From assembly GCA_963971425.1 (NCBI GenBank), contig OZ020523.1, positions 11,962,867 to 12,026,866 of the forward strand: a stretch of DNA of 64,000 nucleotides, in the 5' to 3' direction. Both the position numbers and the translations under genes were made by a program. Source of the DNA: Bryoerythrophyllum caledonicum (lineage: Eukaryota; Streptophyta; Bryopsida; Pottiales; Pottiaceae). Below, piece after piece: positions 23,805 to 34,524 of the stretch; positions within the stretch are counted from its first letter, which is position 1, and each line of letters starts with the position of its first letter. The notes under the pieces are model-generated. The model ran no database searches. It saw nothing but the letters and a program-made list of their open reading frames with translations, and was not told the origin of the DNA.

Positions 23805-24501
23805 ATTAGCTTGAGTTTTTGGGTGTGACAAATATGCATTTGTGTGTTGCAATTTGAGCTTTTGATTAGAAATTGGACGTTCAAAATGTTTTTTGAGTTA
23901 AGCACTAAAAGATTGAATTGTAAATTATGAGTTGTAAACTTGGAGTGAAAAAGTTGTAAAGTTGGAGTTGTGAGCTTGGAGGTTGGCATACAAAGTTGGA
24001 GTTGCAAAATTGCATATTCGAGTTGTGGAGATTGAAATTACAAGTTTTGAGGTGAGATTGCAAGTTTTGAGATTGTAATTGCAAATTGAGTTTGTGGGTG
24101 TGTGAATTTGAGATTGTAATTGCAAGTTGAGTTTGTGGGTGTGTAAAATTTGCATTTGTGTGTTGCAATTTGTGCTTATCCAAAATAAGATTGAAACTCT
24201 TGATTAAAAATTTGACATTCATAACATTTTTTAAATTCCATGTTAAAATGCAAAAAATCTAAAACTTAATTAATTTTTTTCTATTCTATTCTGTTACATT
24301 ATAAAAATTCATACATAGGTTTCAAAGATATATATATATTTTATGTAGATTGTTGTTATCTTTCTTTTTTATATTTTGTGATATTAAGACTAAATTAAAA
24401 TGGTTGAACTAATGCGTTGCAAAGCAAGCGCCAACTACTAGTCCTGTTCTAAAAATATAACATAAATTGTTAAAAAATTTGTGTTGTCATCCATGTTTTT
24501 T

Positions 24502-24826
24502 TTAGCATGGCATTGTATACCTAGATTTTCCGGGTTTAGAAAGTGCCTGTACTGAGATACCAAGTGTTTTGATGTATTCCTTTTTTTTAAAAACCTCTTC
24601 AGAAATGTCCCCTGAGCGCGTCTTCTCCATGACGGGTATAGCCCTTGATATTATATCTCTTCTTGAAATTTTGCACGCATCGATGAGAAAATAGAAGCTC
24701 CTTCTTGTTGGCACCTCTTAGAAGTAATGCGCAAAATCTCTTTGCAGCAGCCACCACAAGGTCATCAAATAGAACTACATTATTTTCCTGCATTGTCGTA
24801 AACCAAGTAAAAGTGGCTTCCTCCAC
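24502..24826 (-). pseudogene. CENP-B/Tc5-type HTH fragment of the pogo-like transposase
   Basis: FTWFTTMQENNVVLFDDLVV and then AAAKRFCALL...FSHRCVQNFKKRYNI fit the second (Tc5) half of the CENP-B-like DNA-binding domain of pogo-group transposases, including the KKRYNI signature. A frame ends at 24502. No DDE core is visible in the remaining element, part of which was lost or replaced by the MITE and foldback region. Confidence 0.6.
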
Positions 24827-25268
24827 TTCAGGGCATTGAGACTCTTGTAAGCGCTTGGAATCATCGAGGTGCCCAACATCAAGTCAACTGAAGTGTTCTT
24901 TTTGCTCTATTGTTCTTCCAATATTAATCTCAGTCACGTTTACTTGAAAGTGTGCATTGGCCCACGCAGTTAATGCTCTATTGGTAATCTTTCCACCAGT
25001 AGCTAATAGTCTCACGATACTGAATAATCTCTTGTTTATGTATAACACTTAACACATAACACTTACTAGTCTTAATTTGAAGGGATCGGAAATCTCCATA
25101 ACACATATAGAGTGTTAACACTTATCAAGGTAACCCTTATCGAGGTCTGACTGTACTAGGTACCTTATCGTGTGTTACAATGTCTAGAAATAAAAATAAA
25201 ACATATGGTAAACATACAGAAAGGGTATAAAATAACACTTAAAAGTAAGAGTATTTTAGGAAACATAT

Positions 25269-25957
25269 GGAAAGCATAATTACCATGCATCTGTCATACT
25301 CAAAGATGCCACTGTAATGCAAAATTCAAACCGGACCTACTATGTGTTAGAGGACTTTCATACAAAGACCCCCCACCAAACCACATAGACCCTAGTCTTA
25401 CCATCCAATTTATTGAATTCACATATTGCAATGATAGATTCTCTCCGGACACTATTGCAAACAAAACAACTAAATACCAACCACTACTTAACGATATTCA
25501 AGCACTAGGATGGAAAGTAGACCCCCTCATTGTCATCACCGCGGGTGCTAGAGCCACCACCTTCATTCCCTGAATGACAACCCTGGAAGATACATTTAAA
25601 ATCCCCATCACTTCAATCAAAACCACTTTTTCTAACATTAACATTATTGCAATTCAACATGCTATGTCGATACTCCTACATAAACGTAAACTTGAAAACA
25701 ACCAACCCTTACCCGACGCTTCGAACCCCCCTTTATAGATCTACACCCGCATTTGCATTTTCACCGCACTCGCCCTCCTTCTTATACTGGTTACTTGTTA
25801 CTGGGTACATAGTGTCCACCCTCGAAAGGGGGAAGTAGTTTCATACTGCTAACCCATGCCCGGTGGGCATGGACCTAGTGGTGGAATGAACGGACACTTC
25901 ACTCACGCCGGCCTCCTCCAGGGACTGGCGTTCTTCTTCTTCTTCTGGAAAGCATAA
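25269..25957 (+). mobile_element. 5'-truncated LINE copy, 667 bp, with 11-bp target duplication
   Basis: It matches the LINE 3' region (58330-59290): the C-terminal coding remnant (DPLIVITAGAR, TFKIP, IAIQHAMSILLHKRK) and the 3' UTR phrases TGTCCACCCTCGAAAGGGGG and GGTGGAATGAACGGACACTT. It ends in (TTC)n. GGAAAGCATAA flanks it at 25269-25279 and 25947-25957. Copy A near 30515-30530 is the empty site. TGA replaces a Ser codon within the remnant. Confidence 0.9.
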
Positions 25958-25979
25958 AGAATGGATATCAATATAATTA

Positions 25980-27290
25980 TTTACCTGGGTTTAGGGTTTA
26001 GGGTTCAAGTTTTGGATTCATACAGAAGTATATTTCAAGACCTTACGATTGAGAATCCAAAATTTCACTTCAAATATGATTTTAATGCCTCTTTATGGGA
26101 GTGGTTGATTGAACTAGTCTTTGAGTGAATTTGGCCGTGGTCCCTTCGAGCCTTTTCCCATCGTCCCATGTGATAACCAACCCAACCAAATTCGTGTAGC
26201 TTTTCCTCCATATGAATATAGAGCATACCAAATTTAGGCCCTCCCATGACTCCTTCTAGCATTCTATTCGAGAAATCACAAAATCAATTTGCAACAGTCA
26301 AACCGTTTATGAGACTAGAAAGTGAATAATCAGCCACCCAATATGGCAAGAACTAAAGCCCACCGACACAATATCATTTTGGTTTTGAGTTAATAAGATG
26401 GGAGCTACATTTATTTTGCGGGCCTTCCTCGTTGACTTGTGAAGCCTGTCCAATACTCAAATACCCGTCAGAGTGTAAAGCGGGTTGGGGAATTATTTTG
26501 GTCATGGGAGTGATCCGCCCTTGTCAAAGATAGCAGGACGGGCCACGAAAGGGATCTCGCCTTTAGGGGTAATAGATCCCAATTAAATTGGAAGGAGAAT
26601 GAACATGGAACGAAGGACCAAGGGATAATAATGAATAATATTTGAATAAAATTAGAAGGGGAGGGAATGGAAGAGGGTTAATCGCAGATGACTATCTAAA
26701 CTAAATTAGAATGAGAGGGAGGAGGAGATTTATCACTAAAGCATTCAATTAAAATAGAATGAGAGGGAACCAAAGGAACAAGGTTCTCATTTCAAAAAAA
26801 ATTAATTTCTTCTCATTTTGGTTTAATGAAGGTCTTCATTTGCAACGATACATTTTCAGGTGTGTCATTTCCAACATCGAAAATCAATTATTGTCTATAC
26901 AAAAGAAGAGCAATTTATGTAAAGTCATGGAAATAGGAAAAATGGCACACATTGTTAACCAAAGAATTAGTAGAAGGGTTTCATTTCTTGAAAATGGTAA
27001 ATCTGAATTCGTAATTTGCCAGCCCTCCACTGCTTCCACAAATTTATGAGATATGCGTTGCCTTTTCTTTACCTCGTCTAATTCGTTACAACACCTTGGA
27101 AATGATGATAATGATGTTACATAGAAAAGTCTTACTTGAATGTTAAACATACTACCTAAGTTATAGGGAAAGGAATCCAAGCCGAACAAAGATAAAGAAA
27201 AAATGATGAAATATTCGAAGAATTGTCTACAATAAACAAAAAATATTATCTTTATTGGAATTATTTTACATCCATTTCAAGTCTTACCTT
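25980..27290. other. No recognisable gene
   Basis: Between the duplicates. The short frame 26065-26262 (minus) and the overlapping frames at 26759-27189 match nothing I know. 26560-26790 has AGGGAGG-rich purine DNA. Some of this may be additional cargo or intergenic DNA of the giant element. Confidence 0.3.
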
Positions 27291-27635
27291 CCAGGATTTT
27301 TTTAAAATAATAAGCAGATAAATAATACAAGAAAATATGATTTTGTTGTGCAACTTGCACATCAATATTCTTTTTTTACAAATGTCTACTCCAAAAGAAA
27401 TTAGAACGTTTCTAGAAGAACATGTAGCGAGAATTGGAAAATGTGCTTCCGGTAGATGGAAGTTTTCTAAATTTGTTTTCTCAAAATCAAGAAGGAATTT
27501 GTACACATGTACATTACATCTCTCTTTTCCACTAAATATATAATAGATTATGCGATTCTAGGAACCTAAACGATTCGATATCTGCCTCAAGAAAAAATAC
27601 GCTGAATTAGTACGCACTATTTATCTTCGATACCC

Positions 27636-29770
27636 TTAGCGCGGCGAGGAGGCACCATCATTACGGCACGTTTGAGGTCTACAAGAAGCTCGCGGCACCT
27701 CTGTTTCCAGTCTCTGTCTATTTCGTAGACCATCGAGGATAGCCTTGACTTCTGGGGAAACATCGTTCAAGATAAAGTCAAGGGCCAAACTATATAGCCG
27801 GGGTTGATGATACGTTCTTTCCGCAACCAAGTCCACCATTGCATTGCGTAGCTTTGAGACTTCTTCCACCTCGCGATATAGCCGCCTGAATTCCGCACAA
27901 GTGAGCGCCAGCTCTCCGGATGAGTTGTAATGTGGTGCAAGCCCAAGGCCATGCAATATTGTATGTGTCTCACGATCAAAATGCCACCCCATTACATTGT
28001 AGAAAAACATCTTCAGATCGTAAGCTGGTGGTTGGTTAGGAAACAATCCCTTCGCCGCCCGCATTATGTTCGTTGGATCTTTTAAGGTGCCATATGCCTC
28101 GTTTGCTGCAACCAGCTCTGCTTGTGATACGTTGAATCTCCAATTTCATTTAACGGGTTTCCCTTCATCAGTGCCCACGTCAAAATTTAGAAAGTATTCT
28201 TGACGATACTCCCAATGTGTCCGCATGAGATCTCTCAAGCCAAATTGCAAATATAGACGGGCATGATACGGCGAATGACAGATGATGCATGGGCGACTTT
28301 GGATCATATGCTCAATGAGACATTGTGGATGGAATGAATGTCCACATGCTCCGAGCGTATAACACCCTTCCGGGCCCCATGGATATTGACAAATGGGACA
28401 AGTTTGACCCTTTGTGGTCATTGTCCCCACATTTGCCCATATTTTATGTTGCCCATCTCTACCCTTCTCATGGATATCAAAACGGTGATATTCTTCTTGA
28501 ATGCGCGCCCAATCGATGCTACCATTGGCAGTAGTCACTTCTGGGTCCATGTCATCCCATTCACTTGGATACATTTTTCCCAACGTCGGCCAAGATGTAA
28601 GTAAGAAGGCTCTCAGCTTGTGGTTGGATGTCCACTCTTCAACAATCTTTGTTATCTCAGCCTCACATTGTCTCGCCTGTGATGCCGCCAACACCGTGCC
28701 CAACATCATGGTTTCCCGTTCGGTGTGGAATTGGAGTATGTCGTTGTGCATTGCAGAAATACTTGCTTCATATTTCGTATTACAATTGCGGGCTTCTTCT
28801 AATTCAATCCGCAATTGGGCCATGCCAGCAACCATCTCGTTCTTCTCCGCTTCCAAGCATTCTGTTCTTAGAGCTGCTTCTTTCGCACGTTCTTCTGCTT
28901 CAACCTTGTACGCATGATACTCCTCGCGTAACTGATCGTGTTGTTGCGCCTTCACATGTCCGATATTAAGATCCCCCAATCTCGGACTACATTGATTCCA
29001 TATCTTCTCAACGATTGGTAGATCCACGTCTTGTTGAACGAGGGCGACCTCCGGAGAATGTTGAACGAGGGCCACATTCTGAAGGCCTTGTTGGGATCCA
29101 CCATCATGAGGCGCTTCACGAACCGGCACATGATTATCTCTATTTCTTCGATTTTGGGGCTTTGGTATCGCTCGATCCGCTGGCAACTGTTGGCCAAGTG
29201 GATCAACCAAACTATTCTTTTTGCTAAACCACTTCGACACGGAATTTCTAAGAATTGATAGAATAGGCAACCTCGATGTAGGTGCGTCGCCTAAATGCTT
29301 CCAAACATTGTCAGGGAGGTCCAAAGCTTGATTAAGCGTCGACCAATCAACCCGCTTGTCCAACACACACTCCGCGTATACCATCGCAACTATTCTTCTA
29401 GGAATGGTATTCTTCGGCCAATGTGTTTCGTGGAAGATGGCTCATAAAATCTCCAAAAATCTCCAAAAATCTCTACGGAAGTAATGTTGGCATACGTCAA
29501 TTGCTTTGTTTGGCAACGATCCTTGTGAACTTCCGGAGTATACCATCGATCGAGGTGAGCAAAACCAATGTGCTCATACGCCTGCTGACATGTCCATGGC
29601 TCCGGTAGACTTTCCCATCCGAAGTATGCTAAGAGATTAAGGTCTCCGTAAATATCTAGCTCCATATCCGCAGCCTTCTTGGCTCTTTTTTTAGGACCCG
29701 CGCCCAAATCTGGCGCATTTAAATTCCTCCTCCCTCCACCACCTCCACCATCGCCATGCATGGTTGCCAT
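27636..29770 (-). pseudogene. RING/coiled-coil cargo gene, copy A
   Basis: Start ATG 29770, then a Gly run and basic motif (GPKKRAKKAADMELDIYGDLNLL), and a conserved block ending YEHIGFAHLDRWYTPEVHKD. A shift near 29450, within a GGAGATTTTT duplication, is followed by the frame 29384-28146. That frame has AECVLDKRVDWSTL, a basic linker, a coiled coil (about 28960-28640) and TSWPTLGKMYPSEWDDMDPE. A RING-type finger follows: CPIC-QYPWGPEGCYTLGACGHSFHPQCLIEHM-CIICH (about 28410-28270), with all eight ligand positions present. LYLQFGLRD comes next. One TGA (aligned with Trp in copy C) separates the frame 28064-27636. The C-terminal block has GWHFDRETHT and HGLGLAPHYNSSGE. It needs one frame correction and one stop change to be complete. 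I know no family with this order. Confidence 0.75.
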
Positions 29771-30077
29771 GCTTTAAACAACCCTAATCCACTACAAAAT
29801 ACTTCTAATTGCTATTCTAATACTAGCTAACTATTCTAATATGATTATGCCGCCTATAACTAATTGCACTTCAAAATAGTGCTACAATAAATCCCATGCA
29901 AGCACTTCAAAATAGTGCTGATGAGAGATTGTTAAAAATTATCACATACACGGCTTCTTCAAATCTCTGACAACTTCAATAGCTTCTGTACTTGTGTTGA
30001 TGCTTTTGAGGACTAAAAATTCCCCTTTCGAGTAATCTCCGTCCTCAAAAGGACCACATTTCCACCCTGAAAACCTC

Positions 30078-30417
30078 GCACACTGCCGTCAACGTGGAGG
30101 CAACTGCGTCAGGGCATCCAGGATTTGCGGGAAGGTGTGCAAAAAATATTTCCTCCCTCCCCTTTTATATCCCCCTGTCCGCTCTTGTCCGCCCTTGTCC
30201 GCCCTTGTCCGCCCATGTCCGCGGCCATAGGGTCGCACCTGTCCGTGTCATATCCACGTCTCGTCCGTGTCCTGCCCGTGCCTCGTCCGCGCCCTATCCG
30301 CGGGAAGTCCGCTCCCTCTCTGTGGGCAGTCCGCTCCATGTCCGCGGGCATTCCGCAACCTGTCGGTGCCAGTTCGATGCAATATCAGCGGGCACTTCAC
30401 TCCATGTCCGCGAACTC
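30078..30417 (-). promoter_or_regulatory. Leader box, TATA box and GTCCGC array upstream of RING gene A
   Basis: The leader box is at 30078-30113. Minus-strand GGATATAAAAGGGG lies at 30158-30171. GTCCGCGGGCA/TTGTCCGCCC motifs fill 30175-30417, a few bp upstream of the TATA. It is the clearest of the five promoter modules. Confidence 0.65.
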
Positions 30418-30589
30418 CTAAATATTTTTTGCATTCCGTTTACTGGGTACCTTATTGTGCGAGATGAATGTCTTGAAATAAAAATGACATTAAAAAGTAA
30501 GAGTATATTATGAAACATATGGAAAACATACACAAAGAATATCAATTGACCCCGTAGTATGCATAATGGGAAATTTAATAGACATCCAC

Positions 30590-33468
30590 TCAAGATCGCA
30601 CTCGAACTGTTGGGTCATTCTCTTCTATGCACCGTGGATCCACATCAGATTCATCCGTGCTCTCTTCATTGTCGGACTGCGGAGTAGCACTTCTCAATTG
30701 CAAGTTGTCATCTCGACCAATAACCAACCTCCTTGTTGGACGAGAGCCGTCGATGTCACGTATTCCATTGTCATCCATATTGGATCTTCCGTCAGATGGG
30801 TCATAAGCTTCACCGACAAATGGCATTAGTATTCCTTGATATCTTCGACGTCTCTTCCTCCCTCGTGTAGTCCTTCGTCGACCACTAGTACTTGTGGTGC
30901 TTGTAGAAGCCTCCCCGCAATGTGGAAGCGTTGTACCTACATCAACAATTGCGTTGATGTCTACATCTATGGATGAAACTATCCTCTTCCACTTGTTACA
31001 AGCACCCTTCCACCCCTGCGTACAGAACGTCCTCGCTCACTTGCTGAAGTGAGAGGTTGCCTTCGAACGGTTGGACTATGAACATTATTCGACCAAATGG
31101 ATTGCCGATGATTTTGTCCTTGTCCAATGTTTGGGCGATTGTTTTGAAGTGCTACCAATGAAGCACCGACCCCCCGTGTGGTCGCTTCACCGAATCTCCC
31201 CGCAACTACATGACTACAAGTGATCGGCCGATTTTGTATTCCAACTTGGGGAGGTACATCAACCTCCGTGGTTGACACATTGACTACAATGTCTTCAATA
31301 GGCGTGGATAACCCTTGAACATTTGAAGTCGTAATACATGGCGGATTGGAATTGCCATTGCAAACCACCCTCGATGGCACAAGAGACGTATCACCCGCCG
31401 GTGTAGTGGCCTCCTCATCCCTGTAATCCGGGATATGTTGCCTTTCCCCACCAAATGATAACGAATCACTTTCACGCTGGGATGGTAGGTCAACGTTTGC
31501 GTGGATGGCCTGGTGGTGAACGCCCCCTTCCTGTTCACGCCGGAGTCCTTGTCCTGCACAAAGTTGTCCAAATGACGGCCTATCATCATCCCCGCAAAGG
31601 TTAGATGGCAGTTGAACATGTTGTGGTTCTTTGCCTTTCGTAAACTTAAAAACACCAATATCTCTAGTTCTACGATCACCATCAAAGTAAAGACCGTCAT
31701 AATCCGAACTGTTATCCCTATCACGGTGACCCTCACCACCGTCACCATCTGAATCTTCATTGTCCGAATAAAAAGTACTAGCGTCCATGTCAAAATCACC
31801 AAGTCCATCATGATCGACATGATAGCCATCATCATTTGCATCATCAGAATTGTCTCCATTGCTTTCATCATCGGAATGCACGCCGTTCAACTCAAGCCAC
31901 TAAGCAATCCTCGTTCCTCTTCGATGCCTAAGGAGCCTAGAATTGGTGTAAATGTAAACGAGGTCCTCCGCCCGACTATGTTGTAGGCGATTGCGGGATT
32001 TGTAGTGAACGTAAGAGTACATGCTCCAATTGCGTTCGCATGCCGAAGCAGAACATACTTGAGCAAGGATGCGTCTTGCTATAATCTGCAATTGCTTTGC
32101 CCACCTCCCATGGCATCCTACTATTCATGGGGCGGTACATTCAAGACATTTGGTTGTATGGAATTTGCAAATGTCCCTCTGTTCTCAATGAAATCTTGGT
32201 ACTGATTGAGGACCAAACCTAGATCATCCTCCTTCGTAACTAGGTTCCGAAGAACAACATTCAAGATTGGTCTTGCAAGCTCGTGCTCGTGCAACGGGGC
32301 CCATCCACGCAAAGAAGGATTCAACATAGCCCCTGCCCAATGAAGGTCAGTAATCATGAGCCTCCACCTTGCGTTGAAGGCATCTAATGCCCTTGTTGCC
32401 AAATCTTGTTCCAAGCAGAACGGGGCATCGCGGAATCCTTGAACATGGATCCCCAATTCATGCATGACCTTCCATGCATGACACATAGCGGGAGCATTGC
32501 CGTCAAACACACGAAGAGCATGTACCACCAGCAACACCATGTACTCAAAATTCACACAAACGTCCCAAAATCCATCCGAGCGTGTAACACATCGTGCATA
32601 AAGGCCTTTTGCATGTGCTCTTGGTTTTTGAGTCCGCAATCCCACTAGAAAAGCATGCCATTCTTCATCAACCACCATTTGCTCCAATGCTCGGCGAACT
32701 TCGAGGAGGCGTTGTATTGTGAGAAAGTTTGTTGCAAACCGTGTTTCATTGGGCAAACGAATAGAAAGATCAGGTGATAACCTTCGAAAGATTGCTTGTG
32801 GGGCATGGTGGATCTTGATGAATAAACAAACAACCCTTGCCTTCTTAACAATCCTTTGTACCCACGCTTCTTTGCCCCAATCTTCCAGTAAAAGATCCAA
32901 GCAATGGGCAGCGCACCCTTGAACATAGAGATGTGGAATTTCTTCCATAATGTCATGACATGCGGCCGCCATGACCGGAGCATTGTCCGTGCATACTTGG
33001 ACAACATTTGCATGTCCAACCATTTGCAAAAACGGTCGGGCTTGACGTAGCTCTCGAGGTTCCCTATCTAAGTGTACGAATTCCACGCCACGACTTGTTT
33101 GGGAGTTCTGAATCTGCTCCACGTCGTCCTCCACGGATTGTGTCAACAAATGTTCCACTCCAATCCCATTCTCGTCATCGACACGTTGTTTGGAGCAGGG
33201 TACATCGTTAGCAGCATCAGGACAATTAGAAAATAATCCCATCACAACCTTGAAATAATACACGCACATGTGGAGGCACTGTCCTACACAGTTGGACGTC
33301 ACGACCTAGATTACTAGGATGATGGTACCCCATGTGCGACAACATCCTGTCAGCTCTGTAAACCGTGGAGTGAGAACAAAATCGACACTTCACTTATCGT
33401 GTTGCTCTTGAAGGAGCGTTGCCCATGTCTTCGTACCATAGATCCCATACAGAATTCCGACGCGGCAT
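30590..33468 (-). pseudogene. hAT transposase of the giant element (defective)
   Basis: The start is taken at ATG 33468 (MPRRNSVWDLWYEDMG). A BED zinc finger follows: VKCRFCSHSTVYRADRMLSH with HMGYHH, interrupted by TAA at 33396-33394. The frame 33302-32121 holds a DUF659-like region with NVVQVCTDNAPVMAAA (second catalytic Asp), GCAAHCLDLLLED and ETRFATNFLTIQRLL. The segment with the first catalytic Asp (DGWT-type) seems deleted between about 33240 and 33060. After a shift, 32140-31900 is the hATC dimerisation domain: ILAQVCSASACERNWSMYSY with NRLQHSRAEDLVY. A long acidic tail (31890-30590, one shift) follows. Plant-type hAT; not functional as read. Confidence 0.85.
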
Positions 33469-33611
33469 GGCGACGCACGGAATTCAGAGTCAACTAGGGG
33501 TCAACAATTTCCTCCTCAACAATGGGATTTCGAGCAATGCATTTTTGTATAAAGAATCCAAGGTCTTCAAAGCCACTATGCAGGATTAAGCACCATCACC
33601 TTGGAACAACA

Positions 33612-33815
33612 CTATTTTATACTGAAATTCAAATGGAGCAGGCGTGGTTGGGGCGCGGTTGCAGCGGACGTAGCCGCGGACAGCCCCGGACAACCCACGG
33701 ACTACAGGCGACACTAGTTCGGACTGGCCGCGGACTGAGCACGGAATGGCCGCGGAATGGCCGCGAACAGCCTTCGATAACGGAGTGAGGCGCGGATTGG
33801 CACGGACACTCCTTC
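33612..33815 (-). promoter_or_regulatory. TATA box and CCGCGGAC array upstream of the transposase
   Basis: Minus-strand AGTATAAAATAG lies at 33612-33623. GCGGACGTAGCCGCGGACAG and similar motifs fill 33654-33815, ~30 bp upstream of the TATA and ~250 bp inside the right terminus. It is both promoter-proximal and subterminal, as expected if transposase binds it. Confidence 0.6.
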
Positions 33816-33969
33816 AACCCATGCTGAAAATTACTGCGACATGAATTTACCGCAGTTGATGACATGTCTGCACATGTGGCATGCAGATTCCTTTCTAAAC
33901 CCAACGTGTCTCTCTCGAGGTAAATGTGAAAATTGTGTTTTTTGCCGTCAAAATGGCCCCATCACAGTA

Positions 33970-34066
33970 AAGTCATGATCTGTCACAATGTCATGCCGTC
34001 ATTGTGTCGTGACATCGTGACATTGTGACGGAAATTGTCCCCGTCACGACACAATAGACAACCCTG
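33970..34066 (-). repeat. Right terminal inverted and subterminal repeats of the giant hAT element
   Basis: Read on the minus strand it begins CAGGGTTGTCTATTGTG and continues with GTCACGAC/GTGACG words. It mirrors the left end and ends immediately before the GATATGAG duplication and the host intron. Confidence 0.75.
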
Positions 34067-34084
34067 GATATGAGAGACACACAC

Positions 34085-34336
34085 CCGCAAGATAACCAAG
34101 TTGCTTGTTTCTATAGTGGACGCAACCAACATAAAGTCATCAGGAGTGCCATCGATTGTGATGGTGGAGTTCCACATGAGTAGCATCTTCACGGTTAACT
34201 TGAGAGCGCCGTAGACCTTGATAGTGGAATCACTCATGAGCACCTCCTCCGCCACCAACTCAAACACGGAGGTCAAAAACCAAGCGAGCCCAAAGCTTAG
34301 AAGACCTCCTCATTGCACGGTAATCATAGATTGAAC
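34085..34336 (-). CDS. At5g11700-like host gene, exon 2 (one in-frame stop)
   Basis: Acceptor GATGTAG ends at 34337 and donor GTGTGT starts at 34084. The exon is 252 bp, phase 0. It reads GGLLSFGLAWFLTSVFELVA, then EEVLMSDSTIKVYGALKLTV with KMLLMWNSTITIDG and SNLVILR. From memory, this is the SLSFGLA...FEL.AEELLMSDSVIKVYGALRM.VKM.LMWNS segment of the plant family. A TGA at 34312-34310 interrupts the less conserved N-terminal part. The giant hAT inserted 11 bases into the following intron (its target duplication starts at 34074). Confidence 0.85.
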
Positions 34337-34524
34337 CTACATCAAAAGTAAACAACCACCTCCTTTACAACAGAAAATGAAGCCCCTTCAAGTGCACATC
34401 AAGAAAACATCGAAGGTTGATATTGACCAGATAAAACCTGATGCCTACTACAAATTTGATATCGATAGTTTCTGTTATTTTTTTGATATGACGAAAAGGA
34501 TCAACTATAAGGATTATTATGTAC

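Larger units (their letters stand above)
21755..25155 (-). mobile_element. pogo/Tigger-like transposon, 3397 bp, inserted in duplicate B
   Basis: The left end CAGTCAGACCTCGA starts at 21757. The right end is its inverse, ending at 25153 (TCGAGGTCTGACTG). TA is duplicated at 21755-21756 and 25154-25155. In copy A the uninterrupted site reads CCGTTTACTGGGTACC (around 30437-30452), an exact empty site. A CENP-B/Tc5-type DNA-binding fragment lies inside. The interior also holds a Harbinger-like MITE and a foldback. Confidence 0.8.
18140..25980 (-). repeat. Internal segmental duplicate B (partner 27300-30546)
   Basis: Segments 18140-18213, 20214-20480, 20500-21756, 25154-25279 and 25947-25980 align in order with 27300-30546. 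The alignment covers the 3' flank, the RING gene N-terminus, leader box, array and upstream DNA. Gaps in the alignment are later insertions in B, plus a ~1.5-kb deletion of the RING gene middle. Copy A preserves the empty sites of two insertions. Confidence 0.75.
10276..34074 (-). mobile_element. 23.8-kb hAT-type giant/composite transposon with target duplication
   Basis: The left end starts CAGGGTTGTCTAT at 10284. The right end, read inward, starts CAGGGTTGTCTAT from 34066, a perfect 13-bp inverted match. Both ends continue with GTGAC/GTCAC-rich subterminal repeats. The flanking 8 bases are GAAATGAG (10276-10283) and GATATGAG (34067-34074), 7 of 8 equal, the size expected of hAT target duplications. 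Consecutive host exons lie on either side. Inside, all recognised original genes are on the minus strand: transposase (30.6-33.5 kb), three RING/coiled-coil genes and a kinase. Removing identified later insertions leaves about 17 kb. Alternatively, two related elements fused by deletion, but the matching duplication argues against this. Confidence 0.8.

Noticed and set aside
30979..31871. Separate acidic or Met-rich proteins overlapping at 31284-31871
   Set aside because: The acidic frame fits a C-terminal tail of the hAT transposase; the Met-rich frame is its shifted shadow.
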